DNA of 64,000 bases from Chromobotia macracanthus (Eukaryota; Chordata; Actinopteri; Cypriniformes; Botiidae), in NCBI GenBank assembly GCA_036877525.1, contig JAZGTH010000001.1, positions 6,210,001 to 6,274,000 on the forward strand, written 5' to 3'. Positions within the stretch are counted from its first letter, which is position 1, and each line of letters starts with the position of its first letter. Of this stretch, positions 36,876-47,724 are shown one piece after another. A program made the position numbers and the translations under genes. A model generated the notes under the pieces. It saw only the letters and a program-made list of their open reading frames with translations. It searched no databases and was not told where the DNA came from.

Positions 36876-37357
36876 GTTCCAGAAGAACAACCATCACTGT
36901 AGCCCTCCACCAATCTGGGCTTTACGGCAGAGTGGCTAGAGGGAAGCTTCTCCTCAGTGCAAAACACATGAAAGCCCACTTGGAGTTACAGTAACAAGAT
37001 GATCTCTGGTCTGATGAAACCAAGATCGAACTGTTTGGCCTCAATTCTAAACGTTATGTCTGGAGGAAACCAGGAACTAATTGTCACCTGCCCAATACCA
37101 TCCCAACAGATAAGCATGGTGGTGGCAGCACCATACTGTGGGGGTGTTTGGCAGCAGCAGGGACTGGGAGACTGGTTAGGGTTTAGGGAAAGCTGAATGG
37201 AACAAAGTACAGGGTTATCCTCAATGAAAACCTATTCCACAGTGCTCACCAGACTGGGGCACCTTTCAGCATGACAATGACTCTAAGCACACAGCAAAAA
37301 CAACACAGGAGTGGCTTAGGGACAACTCTATAAATGTCCTAGAGTGGCCAAGCCCAG

Positions 37358-37762
37358 GGAATATGTGATGGACATCTTTTTAAATTTTAGCTTTAGTTAC
37401 AGACTGCAGCTTTAGCATACCAGAGGAGAACTGGCCCTCCCTGCTAAGCCTGGTTTCTCGCAAGGTTATCCATTTGTATATCACTGGAGTTTTGGTTCCT
37501 TGGCACTGTTGCCCTGTTGGCTTGCTACCGGAAGACTGCTGATATTAGCTTAGAACATTTGATTTGTACATTGTGTTATTATTATTGTTTATTAATTTGA
37601 TCAATTTTGAATTTTCTTAATTTTCTCTTCCTAATTTTCTCTCATTCTTTCTCTTTCCTTTTTTAGTTTTCACTGTTAAATATTTTTGGATATTTTCATT
37701 TGTACAGCTGCTTTGTAACAGTGTGCCACTGTGAAAAGTGCTATATAAATAAACTGAACTTG
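37358..37762 (+). mobile_element. 5'-truncated LINE/SINE 3' end inserted in the Tc1 relic
   Basis: About 405 bases split the transposase sequence between 'WPSP' and 'DLNSIKYLW'. The inserted piece ends 'gtgaaaagtgctatataaat' then 'aaactgaacttg', the typical 3' end of L2-type LINEs and the SINEs that share their tail. 5' truncation is usual for such insertions. No clear target duplication. Confidence 0.75.
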
Positions 37763-38269
37763 ACCTGAACTCTATTAAATATCTCTGGAGAGACCTGAAA
37801 ATGGCTGTCCACCGACGGTTCCCACCCAACCTGATCGAGCCTGAGAGGATTTGCAAAGAAAAATGGCAGAAAATCCCTCAGTCTAGGTGTGAAAAGCTTG
37901 TTGCATCATATCAAAAAGACTCAAGACTGTAATTGCTGCCAGTGTGCTTCAACTTAGTGAAGGGTCTGAATACCTCAGTTTTTCTTTTTAATAAATTTAC
38001 AGACATTTCTAAAATTCTGTTATCACTTTGTCATTATAAGGTGTAGATTAATGAGAAAATTAACTTATGCGAGGCTGCAACATAACAAAATTGAAGAAAG
38101 TGAAGAAAGTGAAGGGGGTCTGAATACTTTTTATGCACCATATGTTGTTATTTGCAATTCATGCGCATATTATTGTATTACTGTTGATAGAGCATGTATT
38201 TCATGAGACAGTGTTCTGATATTAAAGCTAAACCCTTTGTAATGGTATTTGTAATGAATTGACAGGTTA

Positions 38270-38530
38270 AATAATATCCTGGCTCCTCCCAGCTTTATAG
38301 TGGCCAGGATTTTCAAGCTCCAAAAAGCATATCCATCCATTATTAAGGTAATCCATACGACTTCAGGGGGTTAATAAACGCCTTCTAATGAAAAACCATA
38401 TGTTTGTGAAACAAAATTATTACTACTTTTAACAATTGATTCTGTGTTTGAATATGAACATCTGTATGGAAGACTACACTGAACATGGCACTAGCGTTCT
38501 GACATAGATTCTGAACGCGCTGCACTGTTT
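38270..38530. repeat. possible dispersed fish repeat
   Basis: The words 'ggctcctcccagctttatag', 'ccatacgacttcaggggg' and 'aataaacgccttctaatg' resemble a non-autonomous repeat that I recall from fish genomes. Family and ends unknown. Confidence 0.35.
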
Positions 38531-41031
38531 ACAAGCAGAGGAAGCAGCACACTGTACATAAAATAGTCTCCAGAAATATTTTTGTTGAGTTTGACAAAGA
38601 GGATGACTTGAATTTTTTTGCCTTCTGGATTCTATAGCCACTTTAGCAGTGGGTAGTTCTAGAAACAAAATTATTTGAAACAGGGCAATCCCCAAGAACC
38701 ATTAGTTCCCTTAGTGCATTTTTCTGGTTGCATTTGCACCGTGTAGAAACTCTGTAATCACATAAGCCAGTCGACAGCCCTGTTGTTTAAGCCGCAATTA
38801 AGTAATGAAAACCTTTAAAGGAGTCATAATATGCTATTTTCAAAGACCATTATTTAGTGTATTGGATGTAACAGATTGTTAACATGGTTTAAGTTTAAAA
38901 AAACATAAATTTTCACATACTATACTTTATTGTAGCTCCTCTATAGCCCCTTCTAAATGCATGGATTTCTACAAAGCCAATCCTTCTGAAAAGCACAGCA
39001 TACTCTGATTGGCCAGCTGACACAGTGTGTTGTGATTGGCTGAATTTATTAAATTTCTGGACTAAAAATGCAAATGAATGTTATATTTGTGAACTTACTA
39101 TACTTATGTCACTAGTCGTGTTTACATGCACACTTTTGTGATTCCAATTGAATTGAAGGATACTGATTACATGAGGTGTTATCTACTGATCTGGTGTTTA
39201 CATGTGCCGGCGCTTTTGATTGAAATAACTTTGTGAAATGCATACATTAGCCTATGTCCTGTTTGTTGCATTTACAATCCTGTCAAAATAGAGATGTCTT
39301 ATGTGTGCTTATGTAAGCCTACTATTGTTGGGAGATGTGCAGGAAGCTAAGCTTATTGGTGGTTGTGACTCGCTAAGAATCATTAAAGTCTGCATGGGAC
39401 ACTTAATATCGCTTCTGCCAGGTTCTATTCTACACCAGCTACCTGTTTGTAATGATTTTCTTCCCGACCTGACTGATGTTGTTTAGAGAATGTCACAGTT
39501 CAATCTATTTTATTAGATAAAGAGTGAGTTGAGGGAAATCATACAGGCGTATACAATAATTTTATTTAATATTTTTATTTTTCTTACTGTCAAAAAACGG
39601 ATCTCTTTAAATTAAATATGACCTGTCACAGGAAACACTAAACTAAAATAAATAAATAACTAAATGAACAAACAAAAACTGTTAGCTTACTATACTGTTA
39701 GGCGAAATTAAAATTTTACCAAGTTATTTAAAACATCCATGCATTAATAGGATGCATTAATAGGAAGGTTATTATAGTTTTGAATTTTAAATTATTATTT
39801 AGTTTCATTTTAGTTTTTAAGTATTCCCTATTAATTTGAGATCAGATTATTAAAAATGAAAACTGAAAAAATTTTCAGTTAAACTAACAAAAATATTTTG
39901 TTAGTTTAAATTTTATTTTATTAAGGTTATGTTTAGAAATTTAATTTTTGTTTTAGTTAAAACTAAACTAAAACATCCTTGATAGGATGATGTGCTTCAG
40001 TACCAGAGTGTCTCCTCCAAAATCCGACCTAAATGCTCACTTAAGATGCTTGAGGCTGGGATGTAACGCACATATCTTGCCAGTTTGCTCATAGTTAGTA
40101 GGCTGTGTATTGTCAGACTGTCTGCTCCTGTGCATAAATACATAAATAAAATAAAATCTCAAGCACAATAAATGTTTACACCGTCCCAGGGTATTGCAGA
40201 CCTCTCTTTAGTGGCAAGATGTTTATTTTAATACTTTTGTAGAAAATGTGGTAAGACTGCATTTTCAGTGGAGGCATAAAATATTGAGTAACTAAAAAAA
40301 TCTTTATGTAAATTGTAAGTTATTGTTATTTGTATGCCATTGTTTTATTTTGAGCACACACTCGCCACGCAGTGGCTGTGCTTATTAAAGGCATTTACTG
40401 TAAGACATGTAAAAGAGACTTGGCAAAGGCTTGTTTATTTTTATCTTTGGACGCCCCCTCCTTCCTTTCCTTTCTGCCTCCCTCCCATTTTCCTTTCCTC
40501 TATGAATGGAAAAATAGAGATATCTACAAAAGCAGAGCCCAGGTTAACCTCCCTGTTACCCTTCACTTTTTAATACTGCTTCTGTCCCTCCCTGTTGATC
40601 ACTGACCTTTTTAAGGGCTGTATGTCAAGCTAGTTCCCCTGACATTACTGCTATGCCTTTTATGACAACATTTCCATCTTACCATGTATTTGTAAATAGA
40701 AAGCATCTGATACAACATGTGCCTCTGTATGTTTGCTTGATGTGGTATGTGTGTTACATGTGTTACAAGAGTCACATGTAATGGCCCATTAAATTCTTCC
40801 ACATAGAAGGTTTGACTGACATGGTGATTCCAGCCCTTGGCAGTCACAGGTTCATACAACCTGGAGATGCCAAAATATCTCTCCTAAATATAAAACTAGA
40901 AAGTTATGTAGACTCCGTTTACATACATTAAATAAAAAAAAATGTCACATGACATTCTGGAGAGAATAGCTCCACTTCCTTAAAGATCTTTCCATTAATA
41001 GCATTCGTCTGATCAAACTCTTCCCTGAATC

Positions 41032-41076
41032 ACTGGGAATGGTATTCAGTGTTATACACTGAATACCATTCCCAGT
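41032..41076. repeat. perfect inverted repeat, 21-bp arms, 3-nt loop
   Basis: Arms 41032-41052 and 41056-41076 are exact reverse complements (left arm begins ACTGGGAATGG) with only TAT between. The absence of any mismatch suggests a young event. Confidence 0.95.
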
Positions 41077-41611
41077 ATATGACAAAATGATTATTTCTAA
41101 CACCTGTTTCCCACCGCATGAGTGAGCAGAGCATATGCAGGTTAGAGCATTCAGATTGCATGTAAAGGCTGCGTATAGCAGCATTGTATAGCAGGAGCAG
41201 CAGTGCTGCAATCGTTTTGGCACCAAGTCTATTTCTGCTGCGCTGAATACTCATGAATTGACAGAAAAATGGCAGTTTGTACCACAAAAGCATAAATGAT
41301 GCCTGCTATGTTTTAAACAGTCACTATGACTTGAGCTATTTTAAACAAGAATAAATACCTGAAAACACAATATTGCCAGAAGCACGTAGATTTATAGCAA
41401 ATACAAGTCTAGTTTAAATCGAAAATGACAAATTTTATAATGAAATCAAAACCTTTTATCATGAACACCACATATACATGGCATGTTATGTGTTTATATA
41501 CTACAGTATGTGTGATGTAAACACTATCACATCATGCTGGAAATATTCTCCATGTGCTGGTTGACTAAATGAATCTTAAGTCTGATCTCATCGTTCAAAA
41601 ACAGATAAAGC

Positions 41612-41645
41612 GTGTAAAGCTCATTTTTAAAAATGAGCTTTACAC
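41612..41645. repeat. perfect 34-bp palindrome without spacer
   Basis: 41612-41628 (GTGTAAAGCTCATTTTT) is followed directly by its exact complement. Outside it, after short unpaired bases, AAAAACAG and CTGTTTTT pair again, so the hairpin is longer than the perfect core. Confidence 0.95.
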
Positions 41646-42313
41646 AGCACTGTTTTTATCTTTTTGGTAAACTATAGCACTGTATTGTACAGTAAAATGT
41701 ATAGCCCATTATATAGCCTGTGTTACAAGAACAACTCTCTTTGTTGTAGACTATTGTGAATCTACAGTACATATTAAACATGGATCCAACCACCAATAAA
41801 TGAACCACTAATATTTCACCCATGCTGACCGACAGGGGTTTCTGTGACACTTTGTGACAATTTTAGGCTTCCAAGTGTGCTAAGCCTAGGTGTTTATGAG
41901 AAAGTAAATGTCAAATGTCAAGATGATCTGAAGGTCATATGACCTGATTTATCCCCAATCTAGCCCAGAGATGGAAAGTCTGATTTAAATGAATGCCAGC
42001 TGGTGGTGAAAAACAAACATAAACTCACAAGGTTTTCCATCCAATGTTGTCAACTCAGCATTAACCTTTATCTGCTCACCAGCAGTTCATCTTCATCATC
42101 TAATTATTATGGTTGATGTGAGAAGTACAGAGAAAATGAGGTTACAGAAATAGACTTCCAAGGAGTTGTGTAAATCCTATGACAGAAAAATAGTCTTCTC
42201 TCTCTCTTTCGCTCTTTCTCTCTCTCTTATTCCTCATCTTGTTTCTCTCTCCTATCCCCTCCACCTCCTCAGTCAGATGAATAGGCAGGGCAATTTTCCT
42301 GTTCTGAGTATTT

Positions 42314-42450
42314 CTAGATTATCTTGCCAGGATCCTGACATCCCCTGTGTTTTGTGTCAGAGCATGCTGTTTGAAGCCTGACTCCTTCTAGTCTTGGTTC
42401 TTGTTTCTTGGAGTCGGGATCTGAACACATGCTCTGGGTCCTCCCAAACC
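42314..42450 (+). mobile_element. fragment of the 45.7-47.7 kb LTR-type element
   Basis: The blocks 'tctagattatcttgccagga', 'tcctgacatcccc', 'tgtgtcagagcatgctgttt', 'gactccttctagtcttgg' and 'tgctctgggtcct' are collinear with the reverse complement of 46265-46170 and of 47724-47625. It spans the internal-region/LTR junction of that element, in opposite orientation. Both ends are lost. Confidence 0.8.
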
Positions 42451-42856
42451 CATAATCCTTACCACCCTTAGCTGTTGGTTTTTGGGGTGAAAAACAACTT
42501 TCTTTAGCCAGAAGTGAAACTGTCTCATGTACAGCAGCAAGGGTCAGCTCCACACATGCAGGGGACAGTTGTGCCTGCATTGTAGTGGAGTCCCAAATTA
42601 CCCCTAAAAAACAGTCTGGACAGGAGAAAGCATACTCTTCTTGGGGTTGAGTCTCAGCCCTAAGCACCTCATATAAGGTAACACGACATCTCATGGCACT
42701 ACTCACTGACATTTGAAAACTGGGAAGAGACAGGACATTATTTAATATAACTCTGTTTATTATGTTTGGCTAAAAGAAGAAAGGATGCCTTGAGGGTAAA
42801 TAATATATGGGCCCATTTTCATTTTTGAGTGAAGTATGCCTTTAGTCTTTGCAGGG

Positions 42857-42864
42857 AGGCCAAT
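42857..42864 (+). repeat. left target-site duplication AGGCCAAT
   Basis: Identical to 48241-48248 on the far side of the 5.4-kb nest. Confidence 0.75.
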
Positions 42865-44209
42865 TAGGGTTGCACTGTCTGACGGTACTACAGTAGTATC
42901 AGCGGCGATGCCACTGTTTTTTGTAAACTGTAGTATCATAAGTAATGTATGTGCAGCAGTTACACTAAAAACATGATGAGAGTCTTTCTGAATGCTGTCG
43001 CTATTTTGCTGTATTTAAGGCATGTTTCCCTTTAAGTTTGCTTCCAGTTCATTTGTAGTGGTGTTTGAGTTTGAGAATCTTTCATACTCAGTGTTTCACT
43101 CCTGAATGAATTCATGGTTTTGAATGATCACCAAGGCTGTGTGTCTACCAAAAATGCTGGCTATCAGCGGTTAAGAGTGCTTTGTAGAAAACATTATACA
43201 TTAAGACATTGTATAAAACACTTTCATTTACTACTTTTTGTCACAAAAATGTGATACAATATTAAATGTTTATTTATTAAATCACATTGTCACAAGTTAA
43301 AAATATTAGCATAAATTATGTTAAAATAAATAATAATGCAACTATATCAAATCATTACTTATAACGACAAAATAATGTTAGATAGCTAGTGCAGTGATGC
43401 AATTTGGCAAAGACAATCGTGGACATCAGTTACATGAAATAATAAAAATAAAAAAAGAAAATGAAAAAGTAACTGAACATATGCAACTGACAATGAATAC
43501 AGAATATTGACATGGACATGCCTTTACAGGACAAAATGATATTCCGTTCAATTTTAAAAGCAGGAACATTATAAAAATACATGAATAACTTGCATAATGT
43601 TGAATTTACATTACTAACTGTAAAAATAAGTAGGATTGTAATCAAACCGCTGCATTTGTAGCAACATAAAATATATATGTGTGTAATATGTATAAATTTG
43701 TGAGCAAGCCAAAGATGACAATGCAAAGGAAAAACTTTGGCCAAAACCAGATTCAACCACAAGGACCAGTTTCCTCTGGCACATTACCAAAATACCGCTG
43801 CAAACTAGATTGAAGATGAATACTGTTTGTATAAACTAACCATCCATAAAATAAATAAATTCCATCAAATTATACAGAAAGCTGATGCAGAGCTGGAATG
43901 GAGCCGGGCCTGTTGGTCTCAGGGGTCCCCAGATGATGAGACATGGAGACAAAACAATCTAATATTACGAGAGAGGCCTCTCAATATTATGTAAAAGTTC
44001 TGTGCTTTGACAAAAGTTTGAGTTTGGTTCCGGTCAAGCTAATTAATGCAGTATAAACATTTTTAAGCAGTCAATTAAGTAAATGCCTGACTAAAGATTC
44101 ATTCATCAGGTGAGTCCCCATAACACACACCTTTTTGATTGTGAGGAGCTGTTCTCGTGCTGCTTCTCTAAATTCTGTTCAACCTGTCAGCACCTTTTCT
44201 ATTGATATT

Positions 44210-44430
44210 GCAGATTTATGTCACAAACTAACAGATACAATATATATTTGACCATAAGGTGGTGCCAGGCACAAACTTTGCAAGCAACCTAAGACTATGG
44301 TGATGATGAACCATACCAAGTTTTGTAATGATACGCAATTGTGTATGTTGAATATTGCATTTAACAACAAAATTCAAAATGATCGACACTAAAAATGGTC
44401 TACCATAAAACATAAGGTGTCATTTGACTC
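44210..44430 (+). repeat. dispersed repeat, paralogue of 60240-60430
   Basis: Shared ordered blocks: 'ggtg(g)cgccac/ggtgccagg', 'gatgatgaaccataccaa', 'atacgcaattgtgt', 'atattgcattt' and 'acaaaat..aaa'. Copies are clearly diverged. This looks like one of the abundant unclassified teleost repeats. Confidence 0.7.
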
Positions 44431-44759
44431 ATGCATTGATGTCCATAGGCCATGACAGTTCCATCTAGGGGAAGACAAAAGCTTACCAACAGAGATATGG
44501 TATATATACTTATATAGGATTACCAAAGGGAATCACTACATATGAGATATGACGATATATTAGCAAGCTAATTGACTGGGTAGCCACGAATGGCAGATCA
44601 AGTTGCCAAGCCCCCCTGTTAGGCTCTAGACAAAAAATATATCAAATGTCTATGGGTCTTTCCCTCGGGAAGAACACCAGTCCACAAAAAGATGTCATTT
44701 CAGGGTAGAGCTGCCTGGTAGAGGGGGCTCTAGCCTAAGTGGTAGTGTTTACCACTGCA

Positions 44760-45110
44760 AGTGATAAATTACCTAGGTCTTCTGTGTCTCATCCAGAGAC
44801 GGGATATGGAGGTTTCAAAGAGCATCGTCTCCAGGAACAAAGTCTGATTGGGCCAGAAAGGGGCCACCATCAAGACTTGATCCTCCTCCTCCCTGACTTT
44901 GCACAATATCTGTGAAATCAGACTCACTGGGGGAAAAGCATACTTGTACAGAACCTGAGGCCAGCTGTGCACTAAGACATCCATGGCTGTGTATACGGCA
45001 ACAAGTCTGAATGAGTGGTGCACTTCTCCCTTTCATACCCAGATAATCAGGCCAGAGTTGGCATGCAAATTCCACTTACCCATTTCTACTGGCGCTTATT
45101 TTTTAAAAAA
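44760..45110 (-). mobile_element. DIRS-like retrotransposon fragment (RT/RNase H region)
   Basis: The minus strand reads 'VHHSFRLVAVYTAMDVLVHS' (start frameshifted) then 'WPQVLYKYAFPPVSLISQIL', 'CKVREEEDQVLMVAPFWPNQ' and 'TLFLETM'. The pattern DA(L)xHSWP...YAFPPv.Li..vL..v..E...vl.vAP.Wp.q.WF is that of the RNase H end of DIRS-group polyproteins. Short, with stops on both sides. Confidence 0.65.
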
Positions 45111-45309
45111 GCAGTGATCGGTCTCCCAAGGTCGAACCCCTAGTGTCACTACATTGACATAACATCAAGTGAGTGACAGAAAGGGAACTCTGTGTAACAA
45201 CTTAAACTGTATTAATGTTTGCAGAGCACAGATTGGGAGGCATGTACACGACTAACGTTTTAGACTATTCTTTGTCAAAATGAAAGTAAGTTATTGATCA
45301 GATATAGTA

Positions 45310-45452
45310 GCCCATACCTGAAATGTGACACACACATAGTGTAGCACTGCTGTGCCTGGGGAGCAATCAATGGTTAGGGGGCCCCTCAGTTTCTACCTGC
45401 CAGCACTGAAATCAAACCAAGTCCAACTCTCTAACCAGTAGGCCACAACTGC
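45310..45452 (-). mobile_element. tRNA-derived SINE
   Basis: Read from 45452 on the minus strand, the sequence starts 'gcagttgtggcctactggtt' and has an A-box-like TGGCCTACTGGTTAGAG. After about 30 bases it has a B-box-like GGTTTGATTTC, followed by 'gaggggccccctaacc' and 'gctccccaggcacagcagtg'. This is the usual head and body of a common fish SINE. Its tail is not resolved. Confidence 0.7.
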
Positions 45453-45707
45453 TTTATTTTAGAATGGGTTGAAATGTACTGACAGTGTGACAAATGAAAA
45501 ATGGCTTTGTATATATCTGAGACTAATATCTTAGAAATATCTTAGAAGTTTTGTTTCTCATACCTGATAATTCTCTTGCTTAGGGGTACATCGTTGAAGT
45601 GAGAAATTGTATTTCTTAAAAATGTACAGGTCTGAAGATTTTTCTGGGTTGTTGTACCGGTAGAATGCAACAATTGGTTGGTGCTTGTACTGCCCTCCTG
45701 CACTGTG

Positions 45708-46241
45708 TGTCAGGATCACAGGATACGAACCCAGGCACAGACAGTGTTTTAACTGAAAAATAAACAAACAAAAGAACAACCCACGAGGGGGTAAAAACAA
45801 GAACAGAACAGGCAATACAACAAGAACTAAGGAGCTCCAAAAAAACGGAGCAAAAACTAAACTTAAAACCAGAAAAGACGGAGCACAAACACAGGACGAA
45901 AAACTCGACTGGACAAGAACATGACAAGACTCACAGCGCCAGGAAAACAGGACGAAGAAGCAGGAAACAGGATGCAGGTAACAAGAAACAGGAAACAAGA
46001 ACGAACCGACACAAGACAGAAAACACAAAGGCATTAAATAACACAAGGACAACAAGGAACAGGTGCGTGAAATGAGCACAAACGAGACAAGAGAACAAGG
46101 GGGTGGGGCCAAGATGCACAACGGGAGAGCACATGACAAAAGTAAACAAAACAGAGGCCATGTGCTTCCACACGAGACAAGGACCCAGAGCATGAGTTCA
46201 GATCTAAACAACATGCTCTGACACAGAATGCGGGGATGTCA
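45708..46241 (-). repeat. LTR-like terminal repeat, left copy (534 bp)
   Basis: Begins TGTCAGGATC and ends GGGGATGTCA, that is TGACATCCCC...GATCCTGACA on the minus strand. It matches the right copy over most of its length but lacks a block that holds the AATAAA in that copy, and has indels of 30-45 bases. It would be the 3' LTR of a minus-strand element. Confidence 0.75.
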
Positions 46242-46494
46242 GGATCCTGGCAAGATAATCTAGAAAGACTCAGAAAAGGAAGCCAGGACCCTGACATGAG
46301 GCCAGACGGACCGAGGAGGACAAGACAGACCAGAGCAGACAGGTGGACCGAGCTGGCAAACAGACCAGATGGACCGAGCAGGACCGACAGACCAAGACAG
46401 ACAGGACTGGCGGGCAGACAGGACCAAGACAGGGCCCTGGGGGAAGAGCAGACTTCCCCTTCCACTTCTTCTTCTTGGAAGCAGATACAGGAGA

Positions 46495-46575
46495 CTCAAG
46501 CTCAGGAACAGACGCAGGAGGCTCTAGCTCAGGAACAGATGCAGGAGGCTCGAGCTCAGGAACAGACACAGGAGG
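46495..46575 (+). repeat. 27-bp tandem repeat, three copies, in coding frame on minus strand
   Basis: Units 46495-46521, 46522-46548 and 46549-46575 differ by one to three bases and code for nine residues each on the minus strand. A partial fourth unit precedes them. Confidence 0.9.
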
Positions 46576-47122
46576 CTTGGTGATCTTTCCCCTCCCTCTT
46601 TTCCGGCGCGAATGTGAGATGGCCACGTACAGTGCCGGCTTCGGTGGGGCAGCGACATGTGCAGCAGGATCCAGGACAGGCTCCACCCCCGACTCGATGG
46701 AGTCCTGGGAGGTCCTTCTCCTCCTGGACCTGGGAAGGGACCTCAGGCGACTGGACACTCCAGAGCGGGGCCCCAAAGGAGATATAGCCCAAGGACAGAC
46801 CCTCAGCGGCCGGACCCTGACAGGACCGAGACGGGATGGGAAGAAGACCCACGGCAGGAGCTTCCTGCTCCACCTCCCAATGGCGTAACTCCCGCACCAG
46901 TTCCCAGAAGGGCAAAATGACCAGTCGGTTGCGCTCCTGTAGCGGTGGTAGGTGTTGGAGGCCGGCCAGCAAGTACGCGCCGACGAGGGGCTCAGCCACA
47001 TCCTTCTGCTGCGCCCCCATGGCGTACTGAAGGAGGGTCTGTCCCTCTTGGGGAGGAAAGGGCCCCACGTAGCTGCGAATGTAGGCCTCTGTAGACTGCC
47101 ACCACTCATCAGGGATCACCAT
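46556..47122 (-). CDS. ORF of the short LTR-type element (unknown, gag-like position)
   Basis: It starts at ATG 47120-47122, about 85 bases inside the element, after a T/C-rich leader. It reads 'MVIPDEWWQSTEAYIRSYVG', then 'FPPQEGQTLLQYAMGAQQKD' and 'LPFWELVRELRHWEVEQEAP', 188 codons in all. Around residue 100 the more plausible coding moves to another frame, which stays open to 46270 and contains a Pro/Glu-rich 9-residue repeat (PPASVPELE) and a lysine-rich patch. A frameshift or a programmed shift could join them. No domain is recognised. Its place next to the presumed 5' LTR suggests a gag-like or passenger protein. Confidence 0.4.
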   Translation of the reverse strand: MVIPDEWWQSTEAYIRSYVGPFPPQEGQTLLQYAMGAQQKDVAEPLVGAYLLAGLQHLPPLQERNRLVILPFWELVRELRHWEVEQEAPAVGLLPIPSRSCQGPAAEGLSLGYISFGAPLWSVQSPEVPSQVQEEKDLPGLHRVGGGACPGSCCTCRCPTEAGTVRGHLTFAPEKREGKDHQASCVCS

Positions 47123-47206
47123 AATAGCGTCTATGGAGAGAAAATGAAAAGGAAATGAGGGGAGAAAAAAAGACTGCCTGCTGGGTTCGAAGTGGTCGGT
47201 TCATTC

Positions 47207-47724
47207 TGTCAGGATCACGGGAGATGAACCCAGGCGCAGACAGTGTTTTAACAGAAAAATCCCTTTATTAATAAACAAACAAAACAACAACCCACGAGGG
47301 GGTAAAAACAAGAACAGAACAGGCAATACAACAAGAACTAAGGAGCTCCAAAAAAACGGAGCAAAAACTAAACTTAAAACCAGAAAAGACGGAGCACAAA
47401 CACAGGACGAAAAACTCGACTGGACAAGAACATGACAAGACTCACAGCGCCAGGAAAACAGGATGCAGGTAACAAGAAACAGGAAACAAGAATGAACCGA
47501 CACAAGACAGAAAACACGGGGGCATTAAATAACACAAGGACAACAAGGAACAGGTGCGCGACCGGAGAGCACATGGCGAAAGTAAACAAAACAGAGGCCA
47601 TGTGCTTCCACATGAGACAAGGACCCAGAGCATGAATTCAGATCCGACTCCAAGAAACAAGAACCAAGACTAGAAGGAGTCAGTATCTAAACAATATTCT
47701 CTGACACAGAACGCGGGGATGTCA
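47207..47724 (-). repeat. LTR-like terminal repeat, right copy (518 bp)
   Basis: Same ends as the left copy. On the minus strand an AATAAAGGG lies about 60 bases before its end, so it has the polyadenylation signal expected of an LTR. The pair is flanked by GCACTGTG on both sides (left ending at 45707, right at 47726-47733), one base being shared with the end. I read this as the target duplication. Confidence 0.72.

Larger units (their letters stand above)
36296..38142 (+). mobile_element. Tc1-like transposon relic, interrupted by a LINE 3' end
   Basis: Left: the inner part of a long inverted repeat ('cataatgacaaagtgaaaac'; outer end missing). Right: inverted-repeat end 'gggggtctgaatacttttta' near 38115-38134. 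In between is a broken transposase: 'LWSDETKIELFGLNSKRYVW' (about 37000-37065, first Asp), 'TIPTDKHGGGS' and 'WGCLAAAGTG'. A segment with 'HDNDSKHTAKTTQEWL' in a shifted frame follows, then after the insertion 'LNSIKYLWRDLKMAVHRRFP'. At the site of the catalytic Glu the codon is AAA (Lys). Many stops. Confidence 0.88.
38531..42310. other. intron DNA, no gene recognised; two strong hairpins
   Basis: Contains a TTTTAGTTTTAGTT-like AT-rich stretch (39.78-39.98 kb) and the perfect hairpins at 41032 and 41612 described separately. No exon or element. Confidence 0.5.
46242..47206 (-). mobile_element. internal region of a short LTR-type element
   Basis: The 965 bases between the two terminal repeats hold no reverse transcriptase, protease or integrase motif. 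They contain one open region on the minus strand (next entry), a 27-bp tandem repeat, and a degenerate 'cagaccagac.gaccgag' repeat at 46300-46440. GC content is much higher than in the host DNA. A gene-sized non-autonomous LTR element (TRIM/LARD-like) is the simplest reading. Confidence 0.6.

Noticed and set aside
42314..42712. 132-codon antisense open frame
   Set aside because: It overlaps the fragment of the LTR-type element in the other orientation; no conserved content.
43430..43762. 110-codon antisense frame with many aromatic residues
   Set aside because: AT-rich sequence inside the hAT-like nest; no domain and not a transposase.
45558..46214. 218-codon antisense frame full of Leu, Cys, Phe and Ser
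   Set aside because: Made by the purine-rich LTR read on its pyrimidine strand; low complexity, repeated in the second LTR, no signal of a membrane protein family.
46236..46888. Plus-strand frames with Gln/Arg/Asp-rich repeats in the LTR-type element
   Set aside because: They are the complement of the antisense coding region and its tandem repeat; the polyadenylation signal and start context favour the minus strand.
47170..47206. 'gggttcgaagtgg' next to the right LTR as a tRNA primer-binding site
   Set aside because: It has a T-loop-like word but does not start with the expected complement of a tRNA 3' end at the LTR edge; too weak to call.
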